64,000 bases of DNA from JAZKHT01 sp040385245 (GCA_040385245.1 JAZKHT010000003.1:124001-188000); one strand, 5' to 3'. Positions 1 to 9,667 are shown, counted from the first letter of the stretch. Program-made: numbers and translations. Notes: generated by a model from the letters alone, not told the origin.

Positions 1-26
1 CCCCCACGCGCCGCCTGCCCCGCGCG

Positions 27-461
27 TCAGCGGCGGCCTGCCTTGCGGGTGGACAGCAACAGGTTCGTCTCGGATGTCATCACACCCTCCATCGCGCGGA
101 TGCGGTGGATCGTCTCGTCCAGTTCCAGCAGGGTTTGCGTGCCCAGTTCGACGATCAGATCCCACCGCCCGTTGGTGGAATGCACCGCCTGCACCGCCGG
201 GATGCCGGTCAGGCGCGCCATGATCTTTTCGCCGCCTCGCCCCTCGATCCCGATCAGCATCAGCCCGCGCACCGGGGCGGCCGTCACATCGCCGCGCGTC
301 AGCACGGTGAAACCCGCGATCTCGCCCTTGGCCGTCAGCCGTTCCATCCGGGCGCGGACGGTGGCGCGGCTTAAGCCCAGCCGGTCGGCCAGATCGGACA
401 GCGCAGCCCGCCCGTCGCGCCGCAATTCAGCAATCAGGCGTTGGTCGGTTTCGTCCATCAT
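27..461 (-). CDS. Lrp/AsnC family transcriptional regulator
   Basis: About 144 residues with the Lrp/AsnC plan: an N-terminal winged helix-turn-helix (residues about 5-60, with LSDLADRLGLSRATVRARME as the recognition region) and a C-terminal RAM ligand-sensing domain. Lrp-family proteins bind DNA as dimers or octamers and respond to amino acids. The gene is divergent from arginase and ornithine cyclodeaminase, so control of arginine or ornithine catabolism is the natural inference. The reading frame stays open far upstream, but similarity to the family begins at MMDETDQR; I start at the first of two adjacent ATGs (461; the other is 458). The first 26 bases of the window are the short downstream flank. 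Confidence 0.88.
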   Translation of the reverse strand: MMDETDQRLIAELRRDGRAALSDLADRLGLSRATVRARMERLTAKGEIAGFTVLTRGDVTAAPVRGLMLIGIEGRGGEKIMARLTGIPAVQAVHSTNGRWDLIVELGTQTLLELDETIHRIRAMEGVMTSETNLLLSTRKAGRR

Positions 462-566
462 GATCAAAATTCCCGCCGCTATGCACATTCCGCTGTCCGT
501 ATCGACAATAACGGGGGTAGAATTCGCCGCAAGTCGGAAAGATCGTCGTTGACAAGGAGAAATTAG

Positions 567-1490
567 ATGTCCAATGCCATCCTGATCGGCGCGCCGATCG
601 ACACCGGCCAGCGCCGCCCCGGTTGCCTGATGGGGCCAGCCGCCTATCGTGTGGCTGGCCTTGCCGCCGCCATCCGCGATCTGGGTCACGGGGTTGACGA
701 TTGGGGCGATCTGTCGCTGCCGCAGGTGGCACCCGTTCCCTTTGCCAACGCCGCCGTGCATTCGCTGGCGGAAACGCTGGGGTGGACCACCTTGCTGGCC
801 GATGCCGTCGATGACGCGCTGTCCCAAGGCGGGATGCCGATCATCCTTGGGGGCGATCACAGCCTTGCGCTGGGGTCGGTCGCGGGGGCTGCGGCCTTTG
901 CGGAACGTGCCGATCGCCCTTTGTTCCTGCTGTGGCTGGACGCGCATTCCGATTTTCACACGCCGATGACCACCACCAGCGGCAATCTGCACGGAACCCC
1001 GGTCGCCTATATTGCCGGGCGCACCGGGTTCGAGGCCTTCCCCCCCTTTCCCGCCCCGATCCCGGCGGAACGCATCTGCCTTTATGGCATCCGGTCGGTC
1101 GATCCGGCGGAATACAGCGCCTTGCTGCAACATGACATCGCGATCAACGACATGCGGGTGCTGGACGAACGCGGCGTCGTGGCGCCGTTGCGCGAATTTC
1201 TGGATGCGGTGCGCAGCTTGGGCGGGATGCTGCATGTCAGTCTGGACGTCGATTTTCTGGACCCGTCCATCGCCCCCGCCGTCGGCACCACCGTCCCCGG
1301 CGGCACCACCTTCCGCGAGGCGCATCTGGTGATGGAGTTGCTGCATGAAAGTGGGCTTGTCACCTCTCTCGACCTGGTCGAGTTGAACCCGTTTCTGGAT
1401 GAACGCGGCCGCACGGCGAAACTGATGGTCGAACTTGTCGGGTCGCTGATGGGGCGCAAGGTGTTCGACCGCCCGACCCGCAGCTATTGA
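567..1490 (+). CDS. rocF: Arginase
   Basis: Hydrolyses L-arginine to L-ornithine and urea in the cytoplasm. The 307-residue length is normal for the family. The three Mn-binding signatures are present: GGDHS (residues about 95-99), DAHSD (about 125-129) and a DVDFLDP motif near residue 227. ATG is preceded by AAGGAG about 7 bases upstream. It lies 19 bases before ornithine cyclodeaminase, so the pair should convert arginine through ornithine to proline. The divergent AsnC-type gene is the probable regulator. An agmatinase-like ureohydrolase is the alternative, but the cyclodeaminase partner favours arginase. Confidence 0.92.
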   Translation: MSNAILIGAPIDTGQRRPGCLMGPAAYRVAGLAAAIRDLGHGVDDWGDLSLPQVAPVPFANAAVHSLAETLGWTTLLADAVDDALSQGGMPIILGGDHSLALGSVAGAAAFAERADRPLFLLWLDAHSDFHTPMTTTSGNLHGTPVAYIAGRTGFEAFPPFPAPIPAERICLYGIRSVDPAEYSALLQHDIAINDMRVLDERGVVAPLREFLDAVRSLGGMLHVSLDVDFLDPSIAPAVGTTVPGGTTFREAHLVMELLHESGLVTSLDLVELNPFLDERGRTAKLMVELVGSLMGRKVFDRPTRSY

Positions 1491-1509
1491 GCAAAGCAAA
1501 GGAAATCCC

Positions 1510-2553
1510 ATGACCTCGCCCTCGCGTCAGGCGTTTGTGCCCTTCGTGTCCGTGGACAAGATGATGAAGCTTGTGCTGCATCTGGGGATCGAACGGGTTC
1601 TGACAGACCTTGCAGCCGCGATCGAGGCGGATTTCCTGCGCTGGGGCAGTTTCGACAAGACCGCCCGCATCGCCAGCCATTCTGACGTGGGGGTGATCGA
1701 GTTGATGCCCACCAGCGACGGCGAAACCTATGGCTTCAAATACGTGAACGGCCACCCCGCCAACATGAAGAAGGGGCTGCAAACTGTTACGGCTTTTGGA
1801 CTTTTGGCAGATGTGGCGACCGGATATCCGGTGCTATTGTCGGAAATGACCATCCTCACCGCCCTGCGCACCGCCGCCACCAGCGCGATGGCCGCGAAAT
1901 GGCTGGCGCCACGCGGCGCCACCACCATGGCGCTGATCGGCAATGGCGCGCAGGCGGAATTTCAGGCGCTGGCGTTCAAGGCGGTGTGCGGGATCACGCA
2001 GATCCGGCTGTGGGACATCGACCCCGCCGCCACGCGCAAATGCGCGGCCAATTTGCAGGGCTACGGTCTGACCGTCACGCCCTGCACCAGCGCCGAAGAT
2101 GCGATCCTTGGCGCGCAGATCATCACCACCGTGACGGCGGACAAGACCAACGCCACGATTCTGACCGACAACATGGTCGGCGCGGGCGTGCACATCAACG
2201 GGGTGGGCGGCGACTGTCCCGGCAAGACGGAACTGGCGCGCGACATCCTGCTGCGGTCCACGTTGTTCGTGGAATACCCGCCCCAGACTCGGGTTGAAGG
2301 CGAAATTCAGCAATTGCCCGCCGACCACCCGGTGACCGAGTTGTGGCAGGTCATCGCAGGCCAGGTGCCGGGCCGCACCGATGCCGCCCAGATCACACTG
2401 TTCGACAGCGTGGGTTTCGCGATCGAGGATTTCTCGGCCCTTGTCTACATCCGCTCAAAGCTGGCCGAAACCGGGCTGTGCGACCAGTTGGACATGATCG
2501 CGGACCCCGACGATCCGCGCGATCTGTTCGGCATGATCCTGCGCGCGGCGTGA
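1510..2553 (+). CDS. Ornithine cyclodeaminase
   Basis: Member of the ornithine cyclodeaminase/mu-crystallin family, 347 residues. It should deaminate and cyclise L-ornithine to L-proline using bound NAD. The Rossmann nucleotide-binding loop is seen as LIGNGAQAEFQ near residue 140, and the substrate region GVHINGVGGDCPGKTEL near residue 240 matches true ornithine cyclodeaminases better than alanine dehydrogenase relatives. It directly follows arginase (19-base gap, AAAGGAAAT ribosome site), which supplies ornithine. Confidence in the substrate comes mostly from that context. Confidence 0.92.
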   Translation: MTSPSRQAFVPFVSVDKMMKLVLHLGIERVLTDLAAAIEADFLRWGSFDKTARIASHSDVGVIELMPTSDGETYGFKYVNGHPANMKKGLQTVTAFGLLADVATGYPVLLSEMTILTALRTAATSAMAAKWLAPRGATTMALIGNGAQAEFQALAFKAVCGITQIRLWDIDPAATRKCAANLQGYGLTVTPCTSAEDAILGAQIITTVTADKTNATILTDNMVGAGVHINGVGGDCPGKTELARDILLRSTLFVEYPPQTRVEGEIQQLPADHPVTELWQVIAGQVPGRTDAAQITLFDSVGFAIEDFSALVYIRSKLAETGLCDQLDMIADPDDPRDLFGMILRAA

Positions 2554-2707
2554 CCCTCGTTGCTGCGTTGCGGCACGCCCCGAATGGGTGTATGAACTAG
2601 GTCCGCCGCGTCTGAGCGGTAACCAAGGGAGCATCGGCACGCCCCTGCCAGGGCAGACCGGACCGGACCCCGCGCGCCGCCTCTTGCGCGCAGTGCCCCA
2701 TATCATC

Positions 2708-4690
2708 ATGACACACATAGACAAAAGCGACCCCGCCCCGCGGGATGATTGGCAGTTGACCCTGTTTGACGAGGCCGAACTCGACATCGCCGACTACCTG
2801 CGCGAAGAAGGCGACGATCCGGTTCCATTGCCCCAGAAGCAAAGCTATCGCGCCCTGATGATCGGCGCGATTGGTGTGGTTTACGGCGACATCGGCACCA
2901 GCCCGCTGTATGCCTTTCGCGAAGCGCTGCGCCCCGTGACCGAAGGGGGCAACGTCGGCAAGCCCGAGGTGTTGGGGCTGCTGTCCCTGCTGATCTGGAC
3001 ACTGATCCTGATCGTCACGGTGAAATATGTGCTGTTCCTGCTGCGCGTCGACAACCGGGGCGAAGGCGGGGTGCTGGCGCTGTACACCATGGTGCGCCTT
3101 GCCATCGGGCAACGGTCGGTTCCGGTGCTGTCGCTGGCGGTGATCGGGGCCGCGCTGTTTTTTGGTGACGCGATCATCACGCCCGCCATTTCGGTGCTGT
3201 CCGCCGTCGAAGGCGCGGGGTTGGTGGTTCCCAGCCTTGGGCATTGGGTGGTTCCGGTCACGATGGGCATCCTGCTGGTGCTGTTCTATTTGCAACGCAA
3301 AGGGACGGCGACCATTGCCGGCGCCTTCGGCCCTGTGACGGCGCTGTGGTTTCTGGTGCTGGCAGCACTTGGGTTGTGGAACATCTGGGCCAGCCCGTCG
3401 GTGCTGGCCGCGTTCAACCCGGAATGGGCGTTGCAATTCCTGATGTTCCACAAGGCCGTGGCGTTCGTGGTTCTGGGCGCGGTCTTTCTGGCTGTCACCG
3501 GGGCCGAGGCGCTATATGCCGATCTGGGGCATTTTGGCCGGGGTCCGATCATGATGGCATGGTTCGTTCTGGTGTTTCCGGCGCTGATCCTGAACTACCT
3601 TGGACAGGGGGCGCTGGTGCTGGCTGATCCGGCGACGCTGGAAAACCCGTTCTTTGCGATGTCCACCCCGGTGCTTTTGCCTTTGGTGGTGATCCTTGCC
3701 ACAATGGCGACCATCATCGCATCGCAGGCGGTGATTTCGGGCGCGTTTTCGATGGCCCGGGCGGCAATCCAGTTGGGCCTGCTGCCGCGCATGACCATCC
3801 GGCACACCTCGGCCGACCAAAGCGGGCAGATCTACATCGGGGCGGTCAACTGGGCGCTGCTGTTCGGGGTGCTGTGGCTGGTGCTGGCGTTCCAGACCTC
3901 CGGCGCATTGGCAGCGGCCTACGGCATTGCCGTCACCGGAACGATGGTGGTCACGACGATCCTTGCCTGCCTGTATCTGTACCGCTCGGGCCTGCTGCCC
4001 CTGCCGGCTGCGGTTCTGGTCACGGCCCCCATCCTGCTGATCGAAGCGGTGTTCTTCACCTCGAACATGGCAAAGGTGCTGGATGGCGGCTATGTTCCGC
4101 TGCTGATCGCCACCCTGTTGGGCCTGACGATGTGGGCCTGGTGGCGGGGCACGCAAAGCATTCTGGCAAAGGCGCACAAACAGCTTGTTCCACTCGACGG
4201 TTTTGTCAGGGCGATGGCTGGCAGTTCCGTCCACATCGTTCCGGGCACCGCCTTTTTCCTAAGCCCGGACGCCGAAGTTGTGCCATCGGCGCTGCTGCAC
4301 AATCTGAAACACAACCGGGTTCTGCACGAGCAGACCATCATCGTCACGATCGAAACGCTGCGCGTGCCTGTGGCCACACCGGACGAGCGTGCGGCGTATC
4401 AGGCGTTGGGCGGTCGCTTTGGCCGCCTGACCTTGCGCTTTGGGTTCATGGAAACGCCCAACGTGTCGAGGGCGATGCGTCATGCGCGCAAGGCAGGACT
4501 GCGGTTCGATGTGATGAACGCAACCTTCTTTCTGGGTCGCCGTCGCCCGGTTGTGGCGGGACCGTTCGGCACCAAGCGGATTCTGGACCGGATCTATGCC
4601 CTGCTGACCCGGTTCTCCGCCGACCCGACCGACTTCTACCACCTGCCCCGCGACCGCGTGGTCGAGTTGGGAGAGCGGGTGGCGATCTGA
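2708..4690 (+). CDS. kup: Low-affinity potassium transporter Kup/Trk-D
   Basis: Potassium:proton symporter of the inner membrane. The family N-terminal signature is clear (GAIGVVYGDIGTSPLYAF near residue 55), followed by about 12 hydrophobic segments and a hydrophilic C-terminal cytoplasmic domain that ends around FGTKRILDRIYALLTRFSADPTDFYHLP. With the ATG at 2708 the protein has 660 residues, close to the usual 620-660. The frame is open 40 codons further upstream, but that stretch looks unlike the family. No strong ribosome site precedes 2708, so the exact start is less sure. Confidence 0.93.
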   Translation: MTHIDKSDPAPRDDWQLTLFDEAELDIADYLREEGDDPVPLPQKQSYRALMIGAIGVVYGDIGTSPLYAFREALRPVTEGGNVGKPEVLGLLSLLIWTLILIVTVKYVLFLLRVDNRGEGGVLALYTMVRLAIGQRSVPVLSLAVIGAALFFGDAIITPAISVLSAVEGAGLVVPSLGHWVVPVTMGILLVLFYLQRKGTATIAGAFGPVTALWFLVLAALGLWNIWASPSVLAAFNPEWALQFLMFHKAVAFVVLGAVFLAVTGAEALYADLGHFGRGPIMMAWFVLVFPALILNYLGQGALVLADPATLENPFFAMSTPVLLPLVVILATMATIIASQAVISGAFSMARAAIQLGLLPRMTIRHTSADQSGQIYIGAVNWALLFGVLWLVLAFQTSGALAAAYGIAVTGTMVVTTILACLYLYRSGLLPLPAAVLVTAPILLIEAVFFTSNMAKVLDGGYVPLLIATLLGLTMWAWWRGTQSILAKAHKQLVPLDGFVRAMAGSSVHIVPGTAFFLSPDAEVVPSALLHNLKHNRVLHEQTIIVTIETLRVPVATPDERAAYQALGGRFGRLTLRFGFMETPNVSRAMRHARKAGLRFDVMNATFFLGRRRPVVAGPFGTKRILDRIYALLTRFSADPTDFYHLPRDRVVELGERVAI

Positions 4691-4722
4691 CCGGCGCCCT
4701 GCCCCGGCTGCGCCGATCTTTG

Positions 4723-4992
4723 TCAGTGCAGCCGGAATTCGCCCACCACATTGCGCCATTCGCCGGGGCCGATCAGTTTGCGGTGGGTGAAGCGGACCGA
4801 GTGTAACGGGCCTTCGATCTTGTCCTGCCAGAACTCGATGAACTTGAACAACTGCGGGTAATCCGGGGCCAGATCATAGTCCTGCCAGATATAGCTGTTC
4901 AGGACGTGCCGATAATCCGGCATCCGGTAATACAGCTCTGCCGTGGTCAGGCCATAGCCTTTCAGCATCAGTTCGGTTTCCGTGTTCGCCAT
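4723..4992 (-). CDS. usg: Usg family protein
   Basis: Small soluble protein of about 89 residues with the alphaproteobacterial Usg pattern (LKGYGLTTAELYYRMPDYRH, QDYDLAPDYPQL, GPLHSVRFTHRKLI). The name comes from a gene near tryptophan genes; the function is unknown and old annotations as tryptophan synthase-like are not supported by anything visible here. It stands alone, convergent with kup and divergent from gyrA. Two ATGs lie six bases apart (4998 and 4992); the second is better spaced from the GAAAGGGGTAT ribosome site. Confidence 0.85.
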   Translation of the reverse strand: MANTETELMLKGYGLTTAELYYRMPDYRHVLNSYIWQDYDLAPDYPQLFKFIEFWQDKIEGPLHSVRFTHRKLIGPGEWRNVVGEFRLH

Positions 4993-5107
4993 GCCCATAC
5001 CCCTTTCGTTTCTTGGTTTTCCCCATGGAACCGCGAATCTGGGTAAAAATCAATGAAAACAGTCTGTTGGCACCTAGAGGCGGTGGCTGCCAAAGGACAT
5101 TGGCGCA

Positions 5108-5135
5108 TTGCACCCCATGGCTAGATTGGTATAAG
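5108..5135 (+). promoter_or_regulatory. Predicted sigma-70 type promoter of gyrA
   Basis: TTGCAC (5108-5113) and TATAAG (5130-5135) are separated by 16 bases and end 44 bases before the gyrA start codon. Prediction from sequence match only. Confidence 0.45.
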
Positions 5136-5179
5136 GTCACGCCAACCATATCTTGACCCTTGCAGGAAGGCCCGGCCCC

Positions 5180-7903
5180 TTGTCCGATACGCCCGATACC
5201 CCTGAAAACGCAGAAGAAACCCCGCACCGCGCGGTGCATGACGGCCCGCAAATCTCGATCGTCGAAGAGATGAAGACCGCCTACCTCGATTACGCGATGA
5301 GCGTGATCGTCTCCCGCGCGATCCCGGACCTGCGTGATGGGCTGAAACCGGTGCACCGCCGCATCCTGTATGCCATGTACGAATCCGGCAACACGCACGA
5401 CAAGCCCTACCGCAAATCGGCCCGGCCCGTCGGTGACACCATGGGGAAATACCACCCCCACGGTGACAGCGCGATCTATGACGCGCTGGTGCGGATGGCG
5501 CAGCCGTTTTCGATGTCGCTGAAGCTGCTGGATGGGCAAGGCAATTTCGGGTCGATGGACGGCGACAGTGCAGCGGCCATGCGCTACACCGAGGTGCGGA
5601 TGGACAAGCCCGCAGCCTTTTTGCTGGCCGATATCGACAAGGAAACCGTCGATTTTCAGGACAACTACGATGGCAAGGACCGCGAACCCACGGTCCTTCC
5701 CGCCCGCTTTCCCAACATGCTGGTCAATGGTGCTGGCGGCATCGCCGTCGGCATGGCGACGAACATCCCGCCGCATAACCTGGGCGAGGTGATCGACGGC
5801 ACGCTGGCCATGATCGCCGATCCCGACATCAGCATGGAGGCGCTGATGGAGATCATCCCCGCCCCCGATTTCCCGACCGGCGCGCTGATCCTTGGCCGGT
5901 CCGGCGCGCGCAAAGCCTATCTTGAAGGGCGCGGCAGCGTCATCATCCGGGCGAAAACCCGGATCGAGGAAATTCGCAAGGACCGCTGGGCCATCATCAT
6001 CGACGAGGTGCCCTATCAGGTCAACAAGGCCCGGATGATCGAAATCATCGCCGAACAGGTGCGCGAGAAAAAGATCGAAGGCATCGCCCATGTGCAAGAC
6101 GAATCCGACCGGATCGGCGTGCGCGTGGTGATCGAGTTGAAGCGTGACGCCACAGCCGATGTCGTGCTGAACCAGTTGTACCGCTTTACCCCGATGCAGA
6201 CGTCGTTCGGGTGCAACATGCTGGCGTTGAACGGGGGCCGTCCCGAACAGCTGACCTTGCGCGATTTCCTGTCGTATTTCATCACCTTCCGCGAAGAGGT
6301 GGTCGCCCGCCGCACCGCGTTCGAGTTGCGCAAGGCCCGCGAACGCAGCCACCTTCTGTGCGGTCTGGCCGTCGCCGTCAGCAATGTGGACGAGGTGGTG
6401 CGCACCATCCGCGCCAGCGCCGACGCCGCCGAGGCGCGCGAAAAGCTGATGACCCGCCGCTGGCCCGCGCATGACATCATCGACTACATCAAGCTGATCG
6501 ATGATCCGACCCACAAGGTGAACGAAGACGGCACCTATAACCTGTCCGAACTTCAGGCCCGCGCGATCCTTGATCTGCGCCTGCAACGCCTGACGGCGAT
6601 GGGTGTAAAAGAGGTAACGGACGAACTGGCGGAACTGGCCGGGAAAATCCGCGACTATCTGGAAATCCTTGGCAGCCGTGATCGGATCATGGCCATCATC
6701 GCGGACGAACTGCGCGAGGTGAAAGCCGCCTTTGCCGTTCCCCGGCGGACCGAGATTTCCGATTGGTCCGGCGACATGGAAGACGAAGACCTGATCGAAC
6801 GTGAAGACATGGTCGTCACCATCACCTCGGGCGGGTATATCAAGCGCACGCCGCTGGCTGAATTCCGCAGCCAGAACCGGGGCGGCAAGGGCCTGTCGTC
6901 GATGGCGACCAAGGAAGACGACGTGGTGACCACGCTGTTCGTCGCCAACACCCACACGCCGCTGTTGTTCTTCACGACCGACGGGATGGTCTACAAGCTG
7001 AAGACGTGGCGCCTGCCGCTGGCGGGCCGCACCGCGCGCGGCAAGGCGATCATCAACCTGCTGCCGATCGTGCAGGGCGTGTCCATCGCCGCGCTGATGC
7101 CGGTCGATGTGCCTGAAGATGAATGGGCCACCTTGCAAATCGTCTTTGCCACCAGTGACGGCGATGTGCGGCAGAACGATCTGTCCGATTTCACCAACGT
7201 CAAACGCAACGGCAAGATCGCGATGAACCTGCCAGAAGGTGTGACGTTGGTGAACGCGGCGATTGCCGATGAAAATGACGATGTCATGCTTGTCACTGCC
7301 CTTGGCCGCGCCATCCGCTTTCCCACCACCGAGATTCGCGTGTTCAAATCGCGCGGATCGACGGGGGTGCGGGGCATCCGTCTGGCGGCAGGGGACACGG
7401 TCGTGTCGATGGCCATCATCCGCCACTTTGACGCCACCCCGGAAGAACGCGAGGCCTATCTGAAACAGCGCCGCCTGATCGCCGGTGCCCCCGATGACGG
7501 CACCGAAGCCGACGAAGACGAAGAAGCCGTCGAGGTGGGGCAACTGTCGCCTGAACGCTATGCCGAAATGTCCGCGACCGAAGACCTGATCCTGACCATC
7601 ACCGCCAAGGGGTCGGGCAAGCTGTCATCGTCGCACGGCTATCCGGTCCGCGGACGGGGCGGCATGGGCGTCAAGGCGATGGATGGCGCGATGCGCGGCG
7701 GCCCGCTGGTCGCAAGCTTTCCGGTCGAGATGTCGGATCAGATCATGCTGGCCACATCCACCGGGCAATCGATCCGCGTGCCGGTTGAACAGATCAGCTT
7801 CCGGTCACGGTCTGCCGGCGGGGTGAAGGTGTTCAACACTGGCGGGGACGAGGTTGTGGTGTCCGTTGCCCGCGTCGCCGAACAAGGGGTCGATGGCGCG
7901 TGA
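5180..7903 (+). CDS. gyrA: DNA gyrase subunit A
   Basis: Breakage-reunion subunit of DNA gyrase, which introduces negative supercoils. The N-terminal winged-helix and tower domains carry the catalytic tyrosine (RYTEVR, about residue 136), and the C-terminal half has the DNA-wrapping beta-propeller, including the GyrA-box-like QNRGGKG near 6875. I choose TTG at 5180: it follows AGGAAGG at a good distance and gives MSDTPDTPEN, a usual start for this family; the frame opens at another TTG at 5153. The quinolone-determining region reads HPHGDSAIYDALVRM with Ser and Asp at the E. coli 83 and 87 equivalents, the susceptible type. An acidic insert (ADEDEEAVE) lies near 7515. Confidence 0.97.
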   Translation: MSDTPDTPENAEETPHRAVHDGPQISIVEEMKTAYLDYAMSVIVSRAIPDLRDGLKPVHRRILYAMYESGNTHDKPYRKSARPVGDTMGKYHPHGDSAIYDALVRMAQPFSMSLKLLDGQGNFGSMDGDSAAAMRYTEVRMDKPAAFLLADIDKETVDFQDNYDGKDREPTVLPARFPNMLVNGAGGIAVGMATNIPPHNLGEVIDGTLAMIADPDISMEALMEIIPAPDFPTGALILGRSGARKAYLEGRGSVIIRAKTRIEEIRKDRWAIIIDEVPYQVNKARMIEIIAEQVREKKIEGIAHVQDESDRIGVRVVIELKRDATADVVLNQLYRFTPMQTSFGCNMLALNGGRPEQLTLRDFLSYFITFREEVVARRTAFELRKARERSHLLCGLAVAVSNVDEVVRTIRASADAAEAREKLMTRRWPAHDIIDYIKLIDDPTHKVNEDGTYNLSELQARAILDLRLQRLTAMGVKEVTDELAELAGKIRDYLEILGSRDRIMAIIADELREVKAAFAVPRRTEISDWSGDMEDEDLIEREDMVVTITSGGYIKRTPLAEFRSQNRGGKGLSSMATKEDDVVTTLFVANTHTPLLFFTTDGMVYKLKTWRLPLAGRTARGKAIINLLPIVQGVSIAALMPVDVPEDEWATLQIVFATSDGDVRQNDLSDFTNVKRNGKIAMNLPEGVTLVNAAIADENDDVMLVTALGRAIRFPTTEIRVFKSRGSTGVRGIRLAAGDTVVSMAIIRHFDATPEEREAYLKQRRLIAGAPDDGTEADEDEEAVEVGQLSPERYAEMSATEDLILTITAKGSGKLSSSHGYPVRGRGGMGVKAMDGAMRGGPLVASFPVEMSDQIMLATSTGQSIRVPVEQISFRSRSAGGVKVFNTGGDEVVVSVARVAEQGVDGA

Positions 7904-8196
7904 CCGCGCTTGAGACGCGGCTGGACCTGCTGGCCGCGTCCGGGGAAACCATCACCTATGGTGACCTGGCGCGCGAACTGGGCCTGCGGATGGGCGAACT
8001 GACCACAGCGCTGGAAGCGCTGATGGAACAGGACGCCGCCGAAGGGCACCCGTTTCGCGCCGCCCTCTGCGCAGGCCGCATTAACGACGGCCTGCCTGCG
8101 ACGGGGTTTTTCCTGAAGGCGGCAGAGCTGGGGCGCTATGACGGCGGCGACCGTGGCGCTTATATCACAGCGGAGCGCGCCGCACTGCGGCGTTAA
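7900..8196 (+). CDS. Small hypothetical protein coupled to gyrA
   Basis: A 98-residue basic-ended protein that starts with GTG overlapping the gyrA stop codon by four bases (GTGA), a classic translational coupling arrangement. The stretch ETITYGDLARELGLRMGELTTALEALM resembles a short helix-turn-helix and also the TYGD-LAR segment found in alkyltransferase-like proteins, but the catalytic PCHR motif of those proteins is absent. Third positions are GC-rich like neighbouring genes, so I consider it real. Function not recognised; a DNA-binding role is only a guess. Confidence 0.72.
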   Translation: MTALETRLDLLAASGETITYGDLARELGLRMGELTTALEALMEQDAAEGHPFRAALCAGRINDGLPATGFFLKAAELGRYDGGDRGAYITAERAALRR

Positions 8197-8231
8197 CACT
8201 TTTGATACAGTCGAACTGTAGTAGTCCCGCA

Positions 8232-8292
8232 GGGTCAGGGGGCGCGCAGGTTTCAGTGCCAGGTGTGACAAGTGACGCACGCCCCCTGACCC
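8232..8292. repeat. Long inverted repeat before trmFO
   Basis: Two 13-base arms, GGGTCAGGGGGCG (8232-8244) and its exact reverse complement (8280-8292), flank a 35-base loop. The second arm ends 40 bases before the trmFO start. A smaller dyad, ACAGT-CGA-ACTGT, lies just upstream at 8207-8219. The RNA could fold into a stable hairpin, either ending the upstream transcript or forming a trmFO leader. Confidence 0.6.
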
Positions 8293-8332
8293 GCCCTTGA
8301 TCTGCCACCGGGGCAACGATACATCCCTGCAC

Positions 8333-9667
8333 ATGGAAACACTTCACATCATCGGCGGCGGCATGGCCGGGTCCGAGGCCGCCTGGCAGGCTGCCAATAT
8401 GGGCGTTCCGGTCGTCATCCACGAAATGCGGCCCAAGGTAGGCACTTTCGCGCATCGCACCGGCCATCTGGCGGAAATGGTCTGCTCCAATTCCTTCCGG
8501 TCGGATGACGACGAACGCAACGCCGTGGGGCTGCTGCACTGGGAAATGGGGGCGGCGAACGGCATCATCATGCAAACCGCCCGCGCCCATCGCCTGCCTG
8601 CGGGCGGGGCGCTGGCAGTGGACCGCGATCCCTTTGCCGCCGCCGTCACCGCACAGTTGCTGGCGCATCCGCTGATCTCGGTCGAATATGACGAAATCAC
8701 CGACCTGCCCCACGACGGGTATTGGATCGTGGCCACCGGCCCGCTGACCAGCGGGGCGCTGGCGCACAGCATCCGTGCCGAAACCGGGGCGGAGTCGCTG
8801 GCGTTTTTCGATGCCATCGCGCCCATCGTCTATGCCGAAAGCGTGGATATGTCGGTGGCGTGGTTGCAGTCGCGCTATGACAAGGGCGAAACGCTGGCAG
8901 AGCAGGTCGCCTATATGAACTGCCCTATGGACAAGGCCCAGTACGAGGCGTTCATCGATGCGCTGCTTGCCGCCGACAAGACCGAATTCCACGAAGGCGA
9001 AACCGCAGGCTATTTCGACGGCTGCCTGCCGATCGAGGTGATGGCCGAACGGGGCCGCGAAACTTTGCGATTTGGCCCGATGAAACCGGTCGGCCTGACC
9101 AACCCGCATGCGCCCGACAAAAAGCCCTATGCCGTGGTGCAACTGCGTCGAGACAACAAGCTTGGCACGCTTTACAACATCGTGGGCTTTCAGACCAAGA
9201 TGAAGCATGGCGCGCAAGTTGATGTTTTCAAAATGATTCCTGGACTACATGAAGCGTCTTTTGCCCGGCTTGGCGGCATTCACCGCAACACGTTCATCAA
9301 TTCGCCAACCCTGCTGGATGACCGGATGCGCCTGCGCGCGCGGCCCAACATCCGCTTTGCCGGTCAGGTGACCGGGGTTGAAGGCTATGTTGAAAGTGCG
9401 GCCGTGGGGCTGCTGGCCGGGCGGATGGCTGCCGCAGAACTGCTGGGGCGCGACCTGCCACCGCCGCCCCCCGATACCGCGATGGGCGCCCTGATCACCC
9501 ACATCACCGGCGGCGCGGATGCCAAGACGTTTCAGCCGATGAACGTCAATTTCGGCCTGTTCCCCCCGATTGACGCCAAAGGCGGTCGCAAGGGGCGCAA
9601 GGACCGCTACAAGGCCTATACCGACCGCGCCAAGATCGCCTTTCAGGGCTGGCTGGATGGCAACTGA
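8333..9667 (+). CDS. trmFO: tRNA (uracil-54-C5)-methyltransferase, FADH2/methylenetetrahydrofolate-dependent
   Basis: Makes ribothymidine at position 54 of the tRNA T loop using methylenetetrahydrofolate and FAD. The 444-residue protein has the FAD-binding loop IIGGGMAGSEAAW at the N-terminus, the VCSNSFRSDD segment with the functional cysteine, and the C-terminal FGLFPP and TDRAKIAF signatures of the family. ATG at 8333 gives METLHIIGGG, the expected start. It overlaps the following gluQ gene by 11 bases. Confidence 0.94.
   Translation: METLHIIGGGMAGSEAAWQAANMGVPVVIHEMRPKVGTFAHRTGHLAEMVCSNSFRSDDDERNAVGLLHWEMGAANGIIMQTARAHRLPAGGALAVDRDPFAAAVTAQLLAHPLISVEYDEITDLPHDGYWIVATGPLTSGALAHSIRAETGAESLAFFDAIAPIVYAESVDMSVAWLQSRYDKGETLAEQVAYMNCPMDKAQYEAFIDALLAADKTEFHEGETAGYFDGCLPIEVMAERGRETLRFGPMKPVGLTNPHAPDKKPYAVVQLRRDNKLGTLYNIVGFQTKMKHGAQVDVFKMIPGLHEASFARLGGIHRNTFINSPTLLDDRMRLRARPNIRFAGQVTGVEGYVESAAVGLLAGRMAAAELLGRDLPPPPPDTAMGALITHITGGADAKTFQPMNVNFGLFPPIDAKGGRKGRKDRYKAYTDRAKIAFQGWLDGN

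Noticed and set aside
4874..7543. Long minus-strand open frame of 889 codons opposite gyrA
   Set aside because: Shadow frame created by GC-biased codons in gyrA; composition rich in His, Gly and Arg and no family resemblance.
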